This document shows, piece by piece, positions 34,728 through 45,468 of a stretch of 64,000 bases of DNA. A program made the position numbers and the translations under genes. Numbering within the stretch: the first letter of the stretch is position 1; each line of letters opens with the position of its first letter. Source of the stretch: Begonia masoniana (Eukaryota > Streptophyta > Magnoliopsida > Cucurbitales > Begoniaceae); contig CM039509.1 in assembly GCA_022432975.1 (NCBI GenBank), positions 5,767,043-5,831,042 of the forward strand, given 5' to 3'. The notes beneath the pieces were generated by a model. That model saw only the letters and a program-made list of their open reading frames with translations. It did not search any database and was not told the origin of the DNA.

Positions 34728-35432
34728 AGATAGTGGAGACCATTCAACTGACCCAAAGTCTGAGGAACAACTCCAAAGAATCTATTGTTGGAAAGATCTA
34801 AAGTCTGAAGCATGGGAAGAGCTCCTAATTCAGGGGGTATTGTGCTTGAAATGTTGTTGTTCTGCAACAACCTTTGACAAAAACATAACAAAAAGACGAA
34901 AGTTAGACGAAAGCATAAATGGATTGGATTTTCTAACAAAAGAAGCAAAATATAAATTCTGCTTTGGACACGAGAGAGTAATTCGTCCCGTCGAGTGGCA
35001 GGGGAAGTTAAAAAGCTGGAATGTCACGAACTGGAATTTAAAAGTTTGAAACCCATAATTTTCGTTCAATTTTATCAGCACCCAAATGAAGAAATCATTC
35101 AGAGTTTACTCACACTTGTCGAAGATTAGTGAGATTTCCAATAGCCCAAGATAAAGTTCCAGCCAAAGACTGGCTCGGAGCTCCTCTGCAATAAAACAGA
35201 TTTATTAGTCTTGTTTCCCCTCATTTTTCCATTAAGCATAGTAATCAAGACTTTTTGTAAAATCACCGACTGAATCAGAGAAAACATGGTACAACTCACA
35301 ATCCAATCACAAGATTCTCAGGTGAGCAAATTATTATCGTCCAACTACAAGGGTCGACAGAGAATTCGTCCCACTTGGTTAGAACTCCACGAGAATCATT
35401 CAAAGCAGTTTTTATGCTTATCAGAGCCTCCA
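34728..35432 (-). pseudogene. Three exons of a NIK/SERK-type LRR receptor kinase, truncated both sides
   Basis: Minus-strand exons 35432-35300 (133 bp), 35185-35114 (72 bp) and 34871-34728 (144 bp) have the sizes typical of exons 2-4 in the LRR-II receptor kinases (SERK and NIK groups). All junctions have GT and AG. They encode VEALISIKTALNDSRG, WDEFSVDPCSWTIITC and NLVIGL, then GAPSQSLAGTLSWAIGNLTN, then LLQNNNISSTIPPELGALP and LDLSNNRFFGVVPQTLGQL. That is the leucine-zipper-like N-terminus, the CSW motif and the first repeats; wording is closest to NIK. The signal-peptide exon, remaining repeats, membrane span and kinase are absent. It ends 38 bases from MULE-associated DNA, suggesting a captured or stranded gene piece. 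Confidence 0.85.
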
Positions 35433-35653
35433 CTGCAACAAAACCCATGAATCAGAAACACGAATAAACAAACAAATTGAAGTAAAAGAATATGTTTAAC
35501 CCAAAAGAACACACGAAAATGAAGGAAAAAAAATAGGTTCTCAGTTATCTTCAGGGTTTCGAGGCTCGTATGAAAACCGAAGTATTTGTAGGGTCCCTCA
35601 ATGATGAGGGAACCTTACAATAAACGGAGGAAAACCATTTGCAAGAACAAGGA
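35433..35653. other. Spacer between LRR exons and gypsy A
   Basis: No first exon of the receptor kinase recognised here. A short inverted word pair GGGTCCCTCA and TGAGGGAACC lies at 35592-35614. Confidence 0.4.
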
Positions 35654-36963
35654 TGTCACGCCCTTAACGGGGACTCAAAAAGAACTATGGACAACTGACC
35701 CCAAAATCGAATCAATCGTCCGACTCTTAATCTTATTTATTTAGGAAATGCAGCAAAAAATTTATAATTTAATATAAAGCCCGAGCCCATAATAGTTAAA
35801 TTAAAACAGGTTCAACGAGTGACACTAAATAATATGATGATATAAGTCCAAATAAATTACAGTGTGTAGTAAACAAATTAAAACTAACACGTTTCCAATA
35901 AATGTCCAACCTTAAAATTTAAAAATGAGTCTTCCAAGGAAAAATTATTAATTTAGAGAATTCTTGCTTCCGACCCGGTAACTAAAGCTCTTCTTGATTT
36001 GATCTTGAAAAAAATAGTAGTCATTTGGAGTGAGTCGACTAAACTCAATAGGGATATAGTTTATTTTTCCGGCAGCAATAAAATATGTATGCTTATTGTC
36101 AACAATTTATAACATTTTATGAAAGAGATTAAAAATATAGACGTTCGGCGGTCGTAGCCATAGTTTAAAAACATCAACGCTCGGCGGTCGTAGCCATGAT
36201 TTAAAAACATCGATTATCTGCAGTCGCACGCTACAATTACCTTGATCAGGTTTAGGGTTTTGCGCCCAAGGACACGGCTCATACAGTTGTCCTATTACTT
36301 CTAGTTAAAATTACAGTTTGCATCAATTGATAAAAACGAATGTGAGTAAAACAATGACATAAAATTATATAGATATTTTATACTTTAAATATACTTAACC
36401 GAAAATAAAATAAACCTCTACCTCGAGTGAACTTACAACATATCAGAACTCAATATATCCACTGGTTCGAATTTCAAGAATCCAAATATTCATTTAATAG
36501 TTAGGTACCTATCCAAAATAAGATTGGCAAAATTATGCCAGAATCCTTTATAAAAACTCTCATTCAATAGTATTTCTACTATTTCAGAATAGCAAATGAT
36601 TTTTCTAAAAACTTAGGTTTTATCATTTAATTTCAACCAATAGTTACAGATAATAAAGCTATAACGTTATACTCAACTGAACCAAAAAAAATTGTCATTA
36701 ACAGTGAGTAAATGAAGACCTAAAAATCAAGTTTTTTTTTAATTATACCTTCAGTTAGCGGCTCCTGAAATCGAAGCTCCTAGTAAAATATTCTACTATA
36801 CACGATTTCAACAACAACAAAGAAAGACGAGATCGAGGAGAGCTGGAGAGAGAGAGATGGTGTTTTCTACTAAAAGACTTCACATAAGAAATTTATTGAA
36901 GAAGAGAAAGAGAGATGAGTGAAAACTGAGGGTCTAGAAGGGAGCGTTGATAGGAAACGAGTT

Positions 36964-37002
<39 letters not shown>

Positions 37003-37110
37003 GAGGATGAAATCAGGAGGAGCAGAAACCTCCATTCTTTAAAGAGAGGGAGAGACAGAGACAGAGACAGAGAGGGAGGTGAGCATTTAATGAGGGGAGA
37101 AAATTTTTCC
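35654..37110 (-). repeat. 3' LTR of gypsy A (inner edge approximate)
   Basis: 35654-36440 is clearly shared with 43299-44065. The remaining part up to about 37110 is LTR or 3' non-coding DNA; the pol frame ends at 37126. It includes a 37-bp unit containing CTCGGCGGTCGTAGCCATGA, present twice near 36143-36218 but once in the right LTR, and a GA microsatellite at 36969-37000. Confidence 0.65.
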
Positions 37111-37125
37111 TACATGTTTACTCCT

Positions 37126-38583
37126 TTAACGTGTTGCTCCCCACTTCAGAAAGGGGGTATCACATTCTTCTTCACTTAATGAAATTTCGTCCTCGAAATT
37201 TTGATCAATTGTGAACACATAGGTAAACAAATGAGGATACTTTATTCTCATCTCCGATTCGAGTTCCCAAGTGGCTTCTCTTTCACTGTGATTCTTCCAC
37301 TGCACTTTTACCAAGGGTACCTCAAAGCGATTTAGAACCTTGATAACTCGACTTAAAATTTTATCAGGTTCCTCTTCGTAAGAGATATTTTTCTAGATAG
37401 GTACTGTTGTCCAAGATATGATATGTGACGGGTCAGAAATATACTTCCTTAACATAGAAACATGGAAGATATTATGTACATAATTCAACTGTGGTGGTAA
37501 GTCCAAACGGTAAGCCACTAAACCAACTCGTTCTATGATTTGAAACGGGCCAATAAATCTGGAAGCCAATTTCCCTTTTACACCAAAACGACTTACACCG
37601 CGACTAGGTCTTACTTTCAAATATATGAAGTTCTCTACTTCAAACTCAACTTCTCTTCTTAAAAGACCAGCATAACTTTTCTGACGCTTTTGAATTGTTT
37701 TCAACATTTCTTTAATTATTTGAACATTCTCAGTTGTCTCTCAAATCATATCAGGTCCGAGAGTAACACGTTCCTTGATCTCAGTCCAACATAAAGGCGA
37801 TCTACAAGCTCTTCCATATAAGGCTTCATATGGCGATATACCAATACTGACTTGGTAACTATTGTTGTAGACAAACTCTACCAAAGGCAAATGGTTTATC
37901 CAACTATCACCAAACTCTAGAACACACGATCTCAACATGTTCTTAAGAATTTGAATAGTACGTTCAAACTGACCATCTGTTTGAGGATGATGTGCTGTAC
38001 TCAAATTTATCTCGGTGCCCAAAGCTCTGTGAAGTGCTCTCCAAAACTTTGATGTGAACCTTGGGTCTTTATCAGATACCATACTCGAGGGAACACCATG
38101 AAGACGAACAATATTTTCGACGTGCAACTTACTTAACTTTGTCAAGGAAAAGTCCATTTGGACAGAAATAAAATGGGCTGACTTTGTAAATCTATCTACA
38201 ATCACCCATACAGCATTAAATTTTTGTATTGTCCTTGGCAATTCCGTTACAAAATCCATAGTGATCATCCCACTTCCACTCAGGAATAGGTAAGGGTTGC
38301 AATAACCCACATGGTCTCTGATGTTCAGCCTTAACCTGTTGACAAGTCAAATATCGAGAAACGTATTCTACCACATCTCGTTTCATTCCAACCCATCAAT
38401 ACTTACGCTTCAGGTCATGGTACATCTTAGTGCTACCTGGGTGTATGAAAAATTTGGACTTGTGGGCTTCTATTAAAACAGCTTGTCTCAATTCTAAATC
38501 TTTAGACATCACAACTCGCCTTTTGAATAATAAAAATCCATCGGAGCTGACTTCCTAACTGTCATATTGTTCACCAGACCGAA
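37126..38583 (-). pseudogene. Gypsy A integrase and chromodomain-like C-terminus
   Basis: Right to left: the pre-core region (38583-38311), the core with [37 protein letters not shown] and HPQTDGQFERTIQ (first and second Asp and the Glu region), then the GPY/F-like region (KGKLASRFIGPFQIIERVG) and a chromodomain-like end (VKVQWKNHSEREATWE) finishing at 37126. Several stops and shifts separate the pieces. The N-terminal zinc region is interrupted by the Cassandra insertion. Confidence 0.85.
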
Positions 38584-39444
38584 TGTGATGACCCGAATGT
38601 GTACATATGAGCACGACTATGGGGCAAACCTCGAGTTGCGGGGCAAACCTCGGGACCTAAATCGAGTATAAGTAAATCCCGAACTCGAGTATAGGCAAGT
38701 CCTGGGTCGTAAAAATGGGGTCGTCACAATTTCATATCGCTTGGAGAGGTATATGGAAATGAAACATATGTAAAAAAACTCTCTCAAAAATAGTAAAACG
38801 TGTTTTGGAGCACAATTGGCATCGGATCCCATAGGAACTCCAAAGTTAAAAGTGCTTCGACGAGAGTAGTACTAGGTTGGGTGACCGATTGGGAAGTCCT
38901 CGCCAAAGAAAGCCGTGAGGAGAGGATATTGGGCCACGGCCCAATCCCCAGAGCGGACAATATCTTACTAAGAAAATGGGTCGTTATAAATAGTATCAGA
39001 ACCTGTATCCAATCGGAAATGTGGCCAACATGGACGTTAGGCCCCTGAGAGGGAGTAATTGTAATGACCCGAACATATACGTATGAGCAAGACTGCGGGG
39101 CAAACCTCAGGACCTAAGCCGAGTATAGGTAAATCCCAGACTCAAGTATAGGCAAATCTTGGGTCGTAAAAATGGGGTCGTCACAATCCCACATCGCTTG
39201 GGGAGGTATATGGAAATGAAACATATGTAAAGAAACCATCCCAAAAATAGTAAGACGCGTTTTAGAGCACAATTGACAACGGATCCCATAGGAACTTCGA
39301 AGTTAAAAGTACTTTGGCGAGAGTAGTACCAGGTTGGGTTACCGACTGAGAAATGCTCGCCAAAAAATCCATGAGGGGAGGATATTGGGTCACGGCCCAA
39401 TCCTCAAAGCGGACAATATCTTACTGGAAAAATAGGTCGTTACA
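38584..39444 (+). mobile_element. Complete Cassandra TRIM (861 bp) inside gypsy A
   Basis: LTRs 38584-38988 (TGTGATGACCC to TCGTTATA) and 39060-39444 (TGTAATGACCC to TCGTTACA) enclose a 71-bp internal domain with a primer site like AGTATCAGAACC and a purine stretch GAGAGGGAG. Each LTR holds a 5S-like stretch (about 38821-38905 and 39281-39365) with AGTTAAAAG and GAGAGTAGTAC words. Flanks CCGAA and CTAAA match at three of five bases, a decayed target duplication. No coding capacity, as is normal for Cassandra. Confidence 0.9.
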
Positions 39445-39637
39445 CTAAATTTTCTCAAGTCTTTCTTATAATTCATCGTCAAATTTTTGCATGTCTTTAA
39501 CACGATGTAAGAGTGTGGGGGTAGCAACCAAATTAAATACTCGAATTGTTTGATTATCTTCCTAGTAATGCAGTTCATAATCTTCTATAGTCATACACCT
39601 CTTCCAATCTTCTAACAAAAGACTAGAAAGAGATCCT

Positions 39638-40585
39638 TGAGGGTAACGACTCAATGCATCAACTACAACATTAGTCTTTCTAGGATGATATTCTAATTTA
39701 AAATCATAATCTTCCATATACTCCATCCATCAACACTACTGGAGATTTAGATCACACTGTGTAAATAGATACTTTAAGCTTTTATGGTCAGAAAATGTTT
39801 CAAATTTTGATCCATACAACTAATTTTGCCAAATTTTTAAAGCAAAAATAATAGCAGCTAACTCCAAATTGTGTATAGGGTAATTTCGCTCATGCGCCTT
39901 TAGCTGTTGAGATACATATGCTATTACTTTATCTTGCTGTATTAAAACACATCTCAAACCTACTCCTAATGCATCTGTATATACTACACATGGTAAACTT
40001 TCATCAGGTATTGCTAAAACCGGCGTAGTAGTCAACTTCTGCTTAAATTCTTCAAAAGCTATTTTACATTTATCATCTCAAATGAACTTTATGTCTTTCC
40101 TGGTTAGTCTTTGAGGGTAACGACTCAATGCATCAACTACAACATTAGTCTTTCTAGGATGATATTCTAATTTAAAATCATAATCTTCCATATACTCCAT
40201 CCATCAACACTACTGGAGATTTAGATCACACTGTGTAAATAGATACTTTAAACTCTTATGGTCAGAAAATATTTCAAATTTTGATCCATACAACTAATTT
40301 TGCCAAATTTTTAGAGCAAAAATAATAGCAGCTAACTCCAAATTGTGTATAGGGTAATTTCGCTCATGCGCCTTTAGCTGTTGAGATACATATGCTATTA
40401 CTTTATCTTGCTGTATTAAAACACATCTCAAACCTACTCCTAATGCATCTGTATATACTACACATGGTAAACTTTCATCAGGTATTGCTAAAACCGGCGT
40501 AGTAGTCAACTTCTGCTTAAATTCTTCAAAAGCTATTTTACATTTATCATCTCAAATGAACTTTATGTCTTTCCTGGTTAATTGA
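39638..40585 (-). repeat. 474-bp tandem duplication within gypsy A RT/RNase H
   Basis: Units 39638-40111 and 40112-40585 are almost identical; about four differences were found by eye. Each encodes on the minus strand the same 71-codon stretch ([40 protein letters not shown]), the RT-RNase H connection with the first RNase H Asp. The junction lies at GTCTTTCCTGGTTA. A duplicated domain would wreck the enzyme, so it arose after or without selection, unless it is an assembly artefact. Confidence 0.9.
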
Positions 40586-40686
40586 GTCAAAGGCATAGCA
40601 ATAGAAGAAAAATCTTGGATGAATCGTCGATAATAACTAGCCAAACCCAAGAAACTTCGTACTTCAGTAACATTCTTGGATGGTTT

Positions 40687-41613
40687 TCATTCTAACACCG
40701 TTTTGACGTTAACGTGGTCTACTGAGATGTCATTCTGAGAAACGACATGACCAAAGAGCTTCACTTCTGTCATCCAAAATTCATATTTATCTCGTTTTGT
40801 AAATCGCTGGTGTTCACGCAACGTTTGCAAGATAATTCTTAGATGTTCCATATGCTCCTCACGAGACTTAGAATATATTAAAATATCGTCGATGAATCTC
40901 ACCACGAACTGATCAAGATAAGACCAAAGGACTCGATTCATCAAGTCCATAAAAGTTGCTGGTGCATTAGTCAGTCCAAACGGAAGTACCAAGAATTCAT
41001 AATGTTCATATCGAGTGCGAAACTGTTTTAGGAATATCTGGTTCATGAATTTTTAATTGGTGAAAGCCAAATCTTAAATCGATTTTTGAGAAGTACTTTG
41101 ATCCTCCAAGCTGATCAAACAAATCATCAATTCTTGGTAGAGGATATTTATTTTTGACTGTCACGTGATTTAATTTGTAATAATCTATACACAACTAAAG
41201 TGAACCATCCTGCTTCTTTGCGAATAATACGGGTGATCCTACGGCGAAACACTGTTCTGAATGAAATCCTTTTGTAGTAAATCATTTAGTTGGGTTCTTA
41301 ACTCCCTAAACTCAGCAGGAGCCATGCAGTACGGAGCAGTTGAAATTGGAGCTGTGTTGGCCACCAAGTCGATACAGAACTTAATCTCCCGATCAGGTGG
41401 TAACCCAGCCAAATCCTCAGGAAAAAAATCAGGGTAGTCACGAACCACTGATATATCAGAATCATGCCTGACCGTAACATGGTTGTCGGTAATAGCAAAA
41501 ATATTTTTGTATAGCTCCAATCTTCTTCGACCACCTAAACAAGCTCGTAAAATAGAATTAACAGAGAATATACAGGCATTATATGGATGTATCAAAATTT
41601 TTCCATCCCCCAA
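40687..41613 (-). pseudogene. Gypsy A reverse transcriptase, broken
   Basis: Pieces in order: FFPEDLAGLPPDREIKF and APYCMAPAEFRELRTQL (41613-41239), [20 protein letters not shown] and [15 protein letters not shown] (41194-41006), then [17 protein letters not shown] and the catalytic box [10 protein letters not shown] in place of YVDD or FIDD variants (41046-40687). Frames change between pieces. Typical gypsy RT motifs throughout. Confidence 0.88.
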
Positions 41614-41667
41614 AATAAGGGTTATACTTCTCCGATGACAGTCAATTATTGCTTTATAGAGATTTAA

Positions 41668-41913
41668 CTAATCCATACCCAGAATCACATCAAATTGATC
41701 AATAGGCATAACTATAAGGTCAGTAGGTAGCTCGTGCTCATTAATCACAATAGCCGCATATTGAACAATGAGATTCATTTCATGTTTCTTGTTCATAGGG
41801 ATACTCAAAATAAGAGGACTATCAAGTTTTTCTATAGTTACGTCTAAAGCATAAACAGAAGATGTGGAAATAAAAGAATGTGTTGCTCCAGTATCAAATA
41901 AGACGTGCATCAT
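41668..41913 (-). pseudogene. Gypsy A aspartic protease
   Basis: Active-site motif FDTGATHSFIS near the start and the C-terminal DVILGMD, where the following Trp codon has become a stop. Typical chromovirus retropepsin, lying between the gag knuckle and RT. Confidence 0.85.
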
Positions 41914-42269
41914 AGTAGTAAATAAGGAAATCGTACCATCAATGACACTCTGGCCAGATAGATCAAGAGGCTCAGACCCTGTGACTATATAAACTTAGCC
42001 AGTCATCTTCCCTTTTCCTCTGTTGCTGCCTCCGAATACACCCCTCGATGAACTAGGATTTTCACTAGCCATGTGATTTGAAGTCACACCAGGAGTGGTA
42101 TTAGAAGCAAAGCTCTATTGGTACCTAGTAGACTTTTGGAAGCTGGTACCAGAGGGCTGATATTGATGCTGATAACGCTGGTCCTGACCATGAAATTCTC
42201 TGTTACCTCCAAAACTAGGCTTGATATGGATTGACTGGGAGGGTGTTGAATTAGTTTGAAGTTGTTGAT

Positions 42270-43154
42270 GAGTAGGGCAATCCCTTCTTCAGTGTCCAGG
42301 CTGTCCACAAGAGTGACAAACATATGGTCCTGAACGCCCACTGGAATAAGATGTACCACTAGAGGGTCCACCAAAGTTATTTTGATTTGGTCCTTCGCGG
42401 TTCTTTACCTTCTTAAAGTCCCTCTTGTTATCTTGCCTCCCACAGGCTGATCACCTTTTTTTTTACTTTGTATACGCCAAATTGTTCTTTCAAATCTGTC
42501 TCAACACGCTGAGCAGCAGCAACCACTTCAGGAAGAGAATTAAATGCAAATCCTGACAGATTGTGTTTGATTTTGGATCTTAAATTCATTCGAAACTTCA
42601 ACAGCCTTACCACCGGGTCCAAGTTATTAATATACTGAGAGAATTCTATAAACTTGACATAATATTCTAGTACAGTAAGATTTCCCTGCTCCAAGTTGTG
42701 ATACGTTATGATCATCTTCTGCCGATATTCGGCATTGCAATAATTGTCTCTGAAAAGGGTTTCAAACTGGGCCCAGGTCATATCCTCCATAGGGTAGTAG
42801 TCCAACTTCAGAGATTTCCACCAAACTTTGGTCATTTTCTCAAATTGATAGGTTGCAAATCCAGCCCAATATTTTGTTAGAGCTTTCAAAGCTGTCAACT
42901 TCTTAAGAATCACCATTAACCAATTTTCTGCAATTTGAAGATCAACATCACCCACAAACACTGGTAAGTTCATCTGCTCCCACTGCATAAAGTAATTCAT
43001 GCGGCGGTCTTCTACGTCTTGATTGTCGCATCCTTGAAATGTATTATGAAGCGTGTCTCTCAGAGCAATAAGTGGATAAGTAGGGTGTGATTCAGCCGAT
43101 TGCGCAGTAGGTGCTGCAGGGGTACGGTTCCTAGGGACTCTTCTTGGGGGCATT
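42270..43154 (-). pseudogene. Gypsy A gag with interrupted zinc knuckle
   Basis: Starts MPPRRVPRNRTPAAPTAQSA at 43154. The capsid domain has WKSLKLDYYPMEDMTWAQFE and LEQGNLTVLEYYVKF. The main open part ends at 42428, and the knuckle CHSCGQPGH near 42320-42280 has a stop right after its His. Located just inside the primer site at 43280-43291. Confidence 0.85.
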
Positions 43155-43298
43155 TTCATAAATATAAAAAATAATTTAATTCTAAGGTTAAAATACATCT
43201 TTTTTTTGCACAATAATAATTCTTACATATCATCACATCATCTATCATAAAAGTGTCATTTTTCAATATGGGAACCTGAGCTCTGATACCAAATTTTC

Positions 43299-44065
43299 TA
43301 TCACGCCCCAAATGGGACTACAACAGAACGAGGGACGACTGACCCAAAAATTGAGTCAACCGTCTGGCTCTTAATCTTATTTACTTAGGAAATACAACGA
43401 AAATTTTATAATTTAATATAAAACCCGAGCCCAGAACAATTGAATTAAAACAAGTCCAACAAGTGACACTAAATAATATGATGATATAAGTCCAAATAAA
43501 TTACAGTATGCAGTAAACAGATTAAAGCTTACACATTTTCAATAAATGTCCAACCTTAAAATTTAAAAATGAGTCTTCCAAGAAAAAATTATTAATTTAG
43601 AGAATTCATTCTTCCGATCCAATAACTAAAGCTATTTTTTATTTGATCCTGAAAAAAATAATAGTTGTTTGGGGTGAGTTGACTAAACTTAATAGGGATA
43701 GAGTTTATTTTTCCAGCAGCAATAAAATATGTATGCTTATGTTCAACAATTTATAACATTTTATGAAAGAGATTAAAACCATTGACGCTCGGCGGTCGTA
43801 GCCATGATTTAAAAACATCTACTATCTTTGGTCGCATGCTACAATTACTCTGATCAGGTTTAGGGTTTCGCGCCCAAGGACATGACTCATACAGCTGTCC
43901 TATTACTCCTAGTTAAAACTGCAGTTTACATCAATTGATAAAAATATGCAATTGATAAAAATGAGTGTGAGTAAAACAATGACATAAAATTAGATAGATA
44001 TTTTATGTTTTAAATATACTTAACCGAAAATAAAATAAACTCCTACCTCAAGTGAACTTACAACA
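43299..44065 (-). repeat. 5' LTR of gypsy A, truncated
   Basis: Begins TATCACGCCCC, the TG end having mutated to TA, and follows 35654-36440 with many substitutions, showing an old insertion. It ends at ACTTACAACA where RT sequence of gypsy B starts. Confidence 0.75.
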
Positions 44066-44537
44066 GGTTAGAATATCGCCAGCTCTGACCTTTAACTGGT
44101 AATAACCGGAGCGTAAATCAATTTTTGAGAATACCTGAGCCCCTTGTAACTGGTCAAACAAGTCGCGATCCTCGGCAACGGGTACTTATCTTGATGGTTA
44201 ACTTGTTCAACTCACGGTAGTCAATACACATACGTAGGACCCATCCTTCTTCTTAACGAACAAGACGGGGAGCGCCCCAAGGAGAGAAACTAGGTCGTAA
44301 AAAGCCCTTGTCCACTAGTTTCTTTAGCTGAGTCTTCAACTTCTTCAGCTCTATTGGCGCCATACGGTACGGATTCTTTGATACCGGTTCAGCATCAGGA
44401 CATACTTCAATCTCAAACTCAATCTCGCGATCCGGTGGCAATCCTGGCAGGTTATCTAAGAAGACCTCTGAGAAGTTTCGAACCACCGGGATATCTTGTA
44501 GTTCTGCCTCACCTTGCCTTTGAACATCTATTATGTG
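44066..44537 (-). pseudogene. Gypsy B reverse transcriptase start
   Basis: Encodes VVRNFSEVFLDNLPGLPPDR, NPYRMAPIELKKLKTQL, LVDKGFLRPSFSPWGAP and, after a shift near 44280, CIDYRELNKL and [14 protein letters not shown]. The right end meets the Cassandra insertion and the left end meets the gypsy A LTR. Confidence 0.88.
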
Positions 44538-45361
44538 TGTAACGACCCCTTTTCCCAACAAGATATCGTCTGCTTTGGGGATTGGGCCGTAGCTCAATAT
44601 CCTCCCCTCGCGGCTTTGTTTGGCGAGGACTTCCCAGTCGGTCACCCAACCTGGTACTACTCTCACCGAAGCACTTTTAACTTCGGAGTTCTTATGGGAT
44701 CCGTTGTCAATTGTGCTCCAAAACGTGTCTTGCTATCTTGGGAGGGTCTCTTTACACATGTTTCATTTCCACATACTTCCACAAGCGATGTGGGATTGTG
44801 ACGACCCCCTTTTTACGACCCGTCACCTTCCGGTTCGCTCGCGCGGACGTACTGCCATCCGGGTTCCGGTTCGTGCAGCCATCGTACACATGCTTATACA
44901 TCTGGGTCATCACAATCACCCCCCTCGAGGGCCCAACATCCTGGTTGGCCACATTTCCTGTTGGGTACAGGCTTTGATACCATTTGTAACGACCTCTTTT
45001 CCCAGCAAAATATTGTTCGCTCTGGGGATTGGGTCGTAGCCCAATATCCTCCCCTCACGGCTTTGTTTGGCAAAAAATTCTCAGTCGGTCACCCAACCTG
45101 GTACTACTATCGACGAAGCACTTTTAACTTCGGAGTTCTTATGGGATCCGTTGTCAATTGTGCTCCAAAATGCGTCTTGCTATCTTGGGAGGGTCTCTTT
45201 ACATATGTTTCATTTCCACATACTTCCCCAAGCGATGTGGGATTGTGACGACCCCCTTTTTACGACCTGTCACCTTCCGGTTCTCCCGCGCAGACGTACC
45301 GCCATCCGGGTTCCGGTTCATGCAGCCATCGTACACATACTTACACATCCAGGTCATCACA
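44538..45361 (-). mobile_element. Complete Cassandra TRIM (824 bp), minus strand, inside gypsy B
   Basis: LTRs 44538-44914 and 44985-45361 are each 377 bp (plus strand TGTAACGACC to CATCACA) and differ at a number of sites. The 70-bp internal domain has a minus-strand primer site TGGTATCAAAGCCTG and a purine tract near 44917-44932. Flanks ATGTG (44533-44537) and ACGTG (45362-45366) match at four of five bases. The 5S-like core with its Pol III box counterparts is at about 44627-44710 and again in the other LTR. Confidence 0.92.
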
Positions 45362-45468
45362 ACGTGGGTAAGAAATCCGACACATCCTGACCTCATCAGC
45401 TGTTGAGTTTTCAAGGAGAATATAACAGGCAAACTGTGTTTCTTTGGTATTGCCTGAAAGGAGAACTC
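45362..45468 (-). pseudogene. Gypsy B sliver between protease and RT
   Basis: Minus-strand frame reads FQAIPKKHSLPVIFSLKTQQ and GCVGFLTHV, the usual linker between gypsy protease and RT. It is trapped between the Cassandra and Sirevirus insertions. Confidence 0.75.

Larger units (their letters stand above)
35654..44065 (-). mobile_element. Ty3/gypsy chromovirus-type element A, minus strand, with nested Cassandra
   Basis: LTR sequence TGTCACGCCC... starts at 35654. A related LTR piece runs 43299-44065, adjacent to a primer site on the minus strand (TGGTATCAGAGC, 43291-43280). Between them, read right to left: gag, zinc knuckle, protease, RT, a tandemly duplicated RNase H stretch, integrase and a chromodomain-like end. 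All parts carry stops or shifts. The right LTR matches only the first 787 bases of the left one and ends where gypsy B begins, with no target duplication visible, so the right border is a deletion or recombination joint. A Cassandra element (38584-39444) interrupts the integrase. Confidence 0.88.

Noticed and set aside
44514..45406. Several overlapping open frames of 80-139 codons on both strands
   Set aside because: They all fall in Cassandra LTRs, which are non-coding; the frames repeat because the LTRs repeat.
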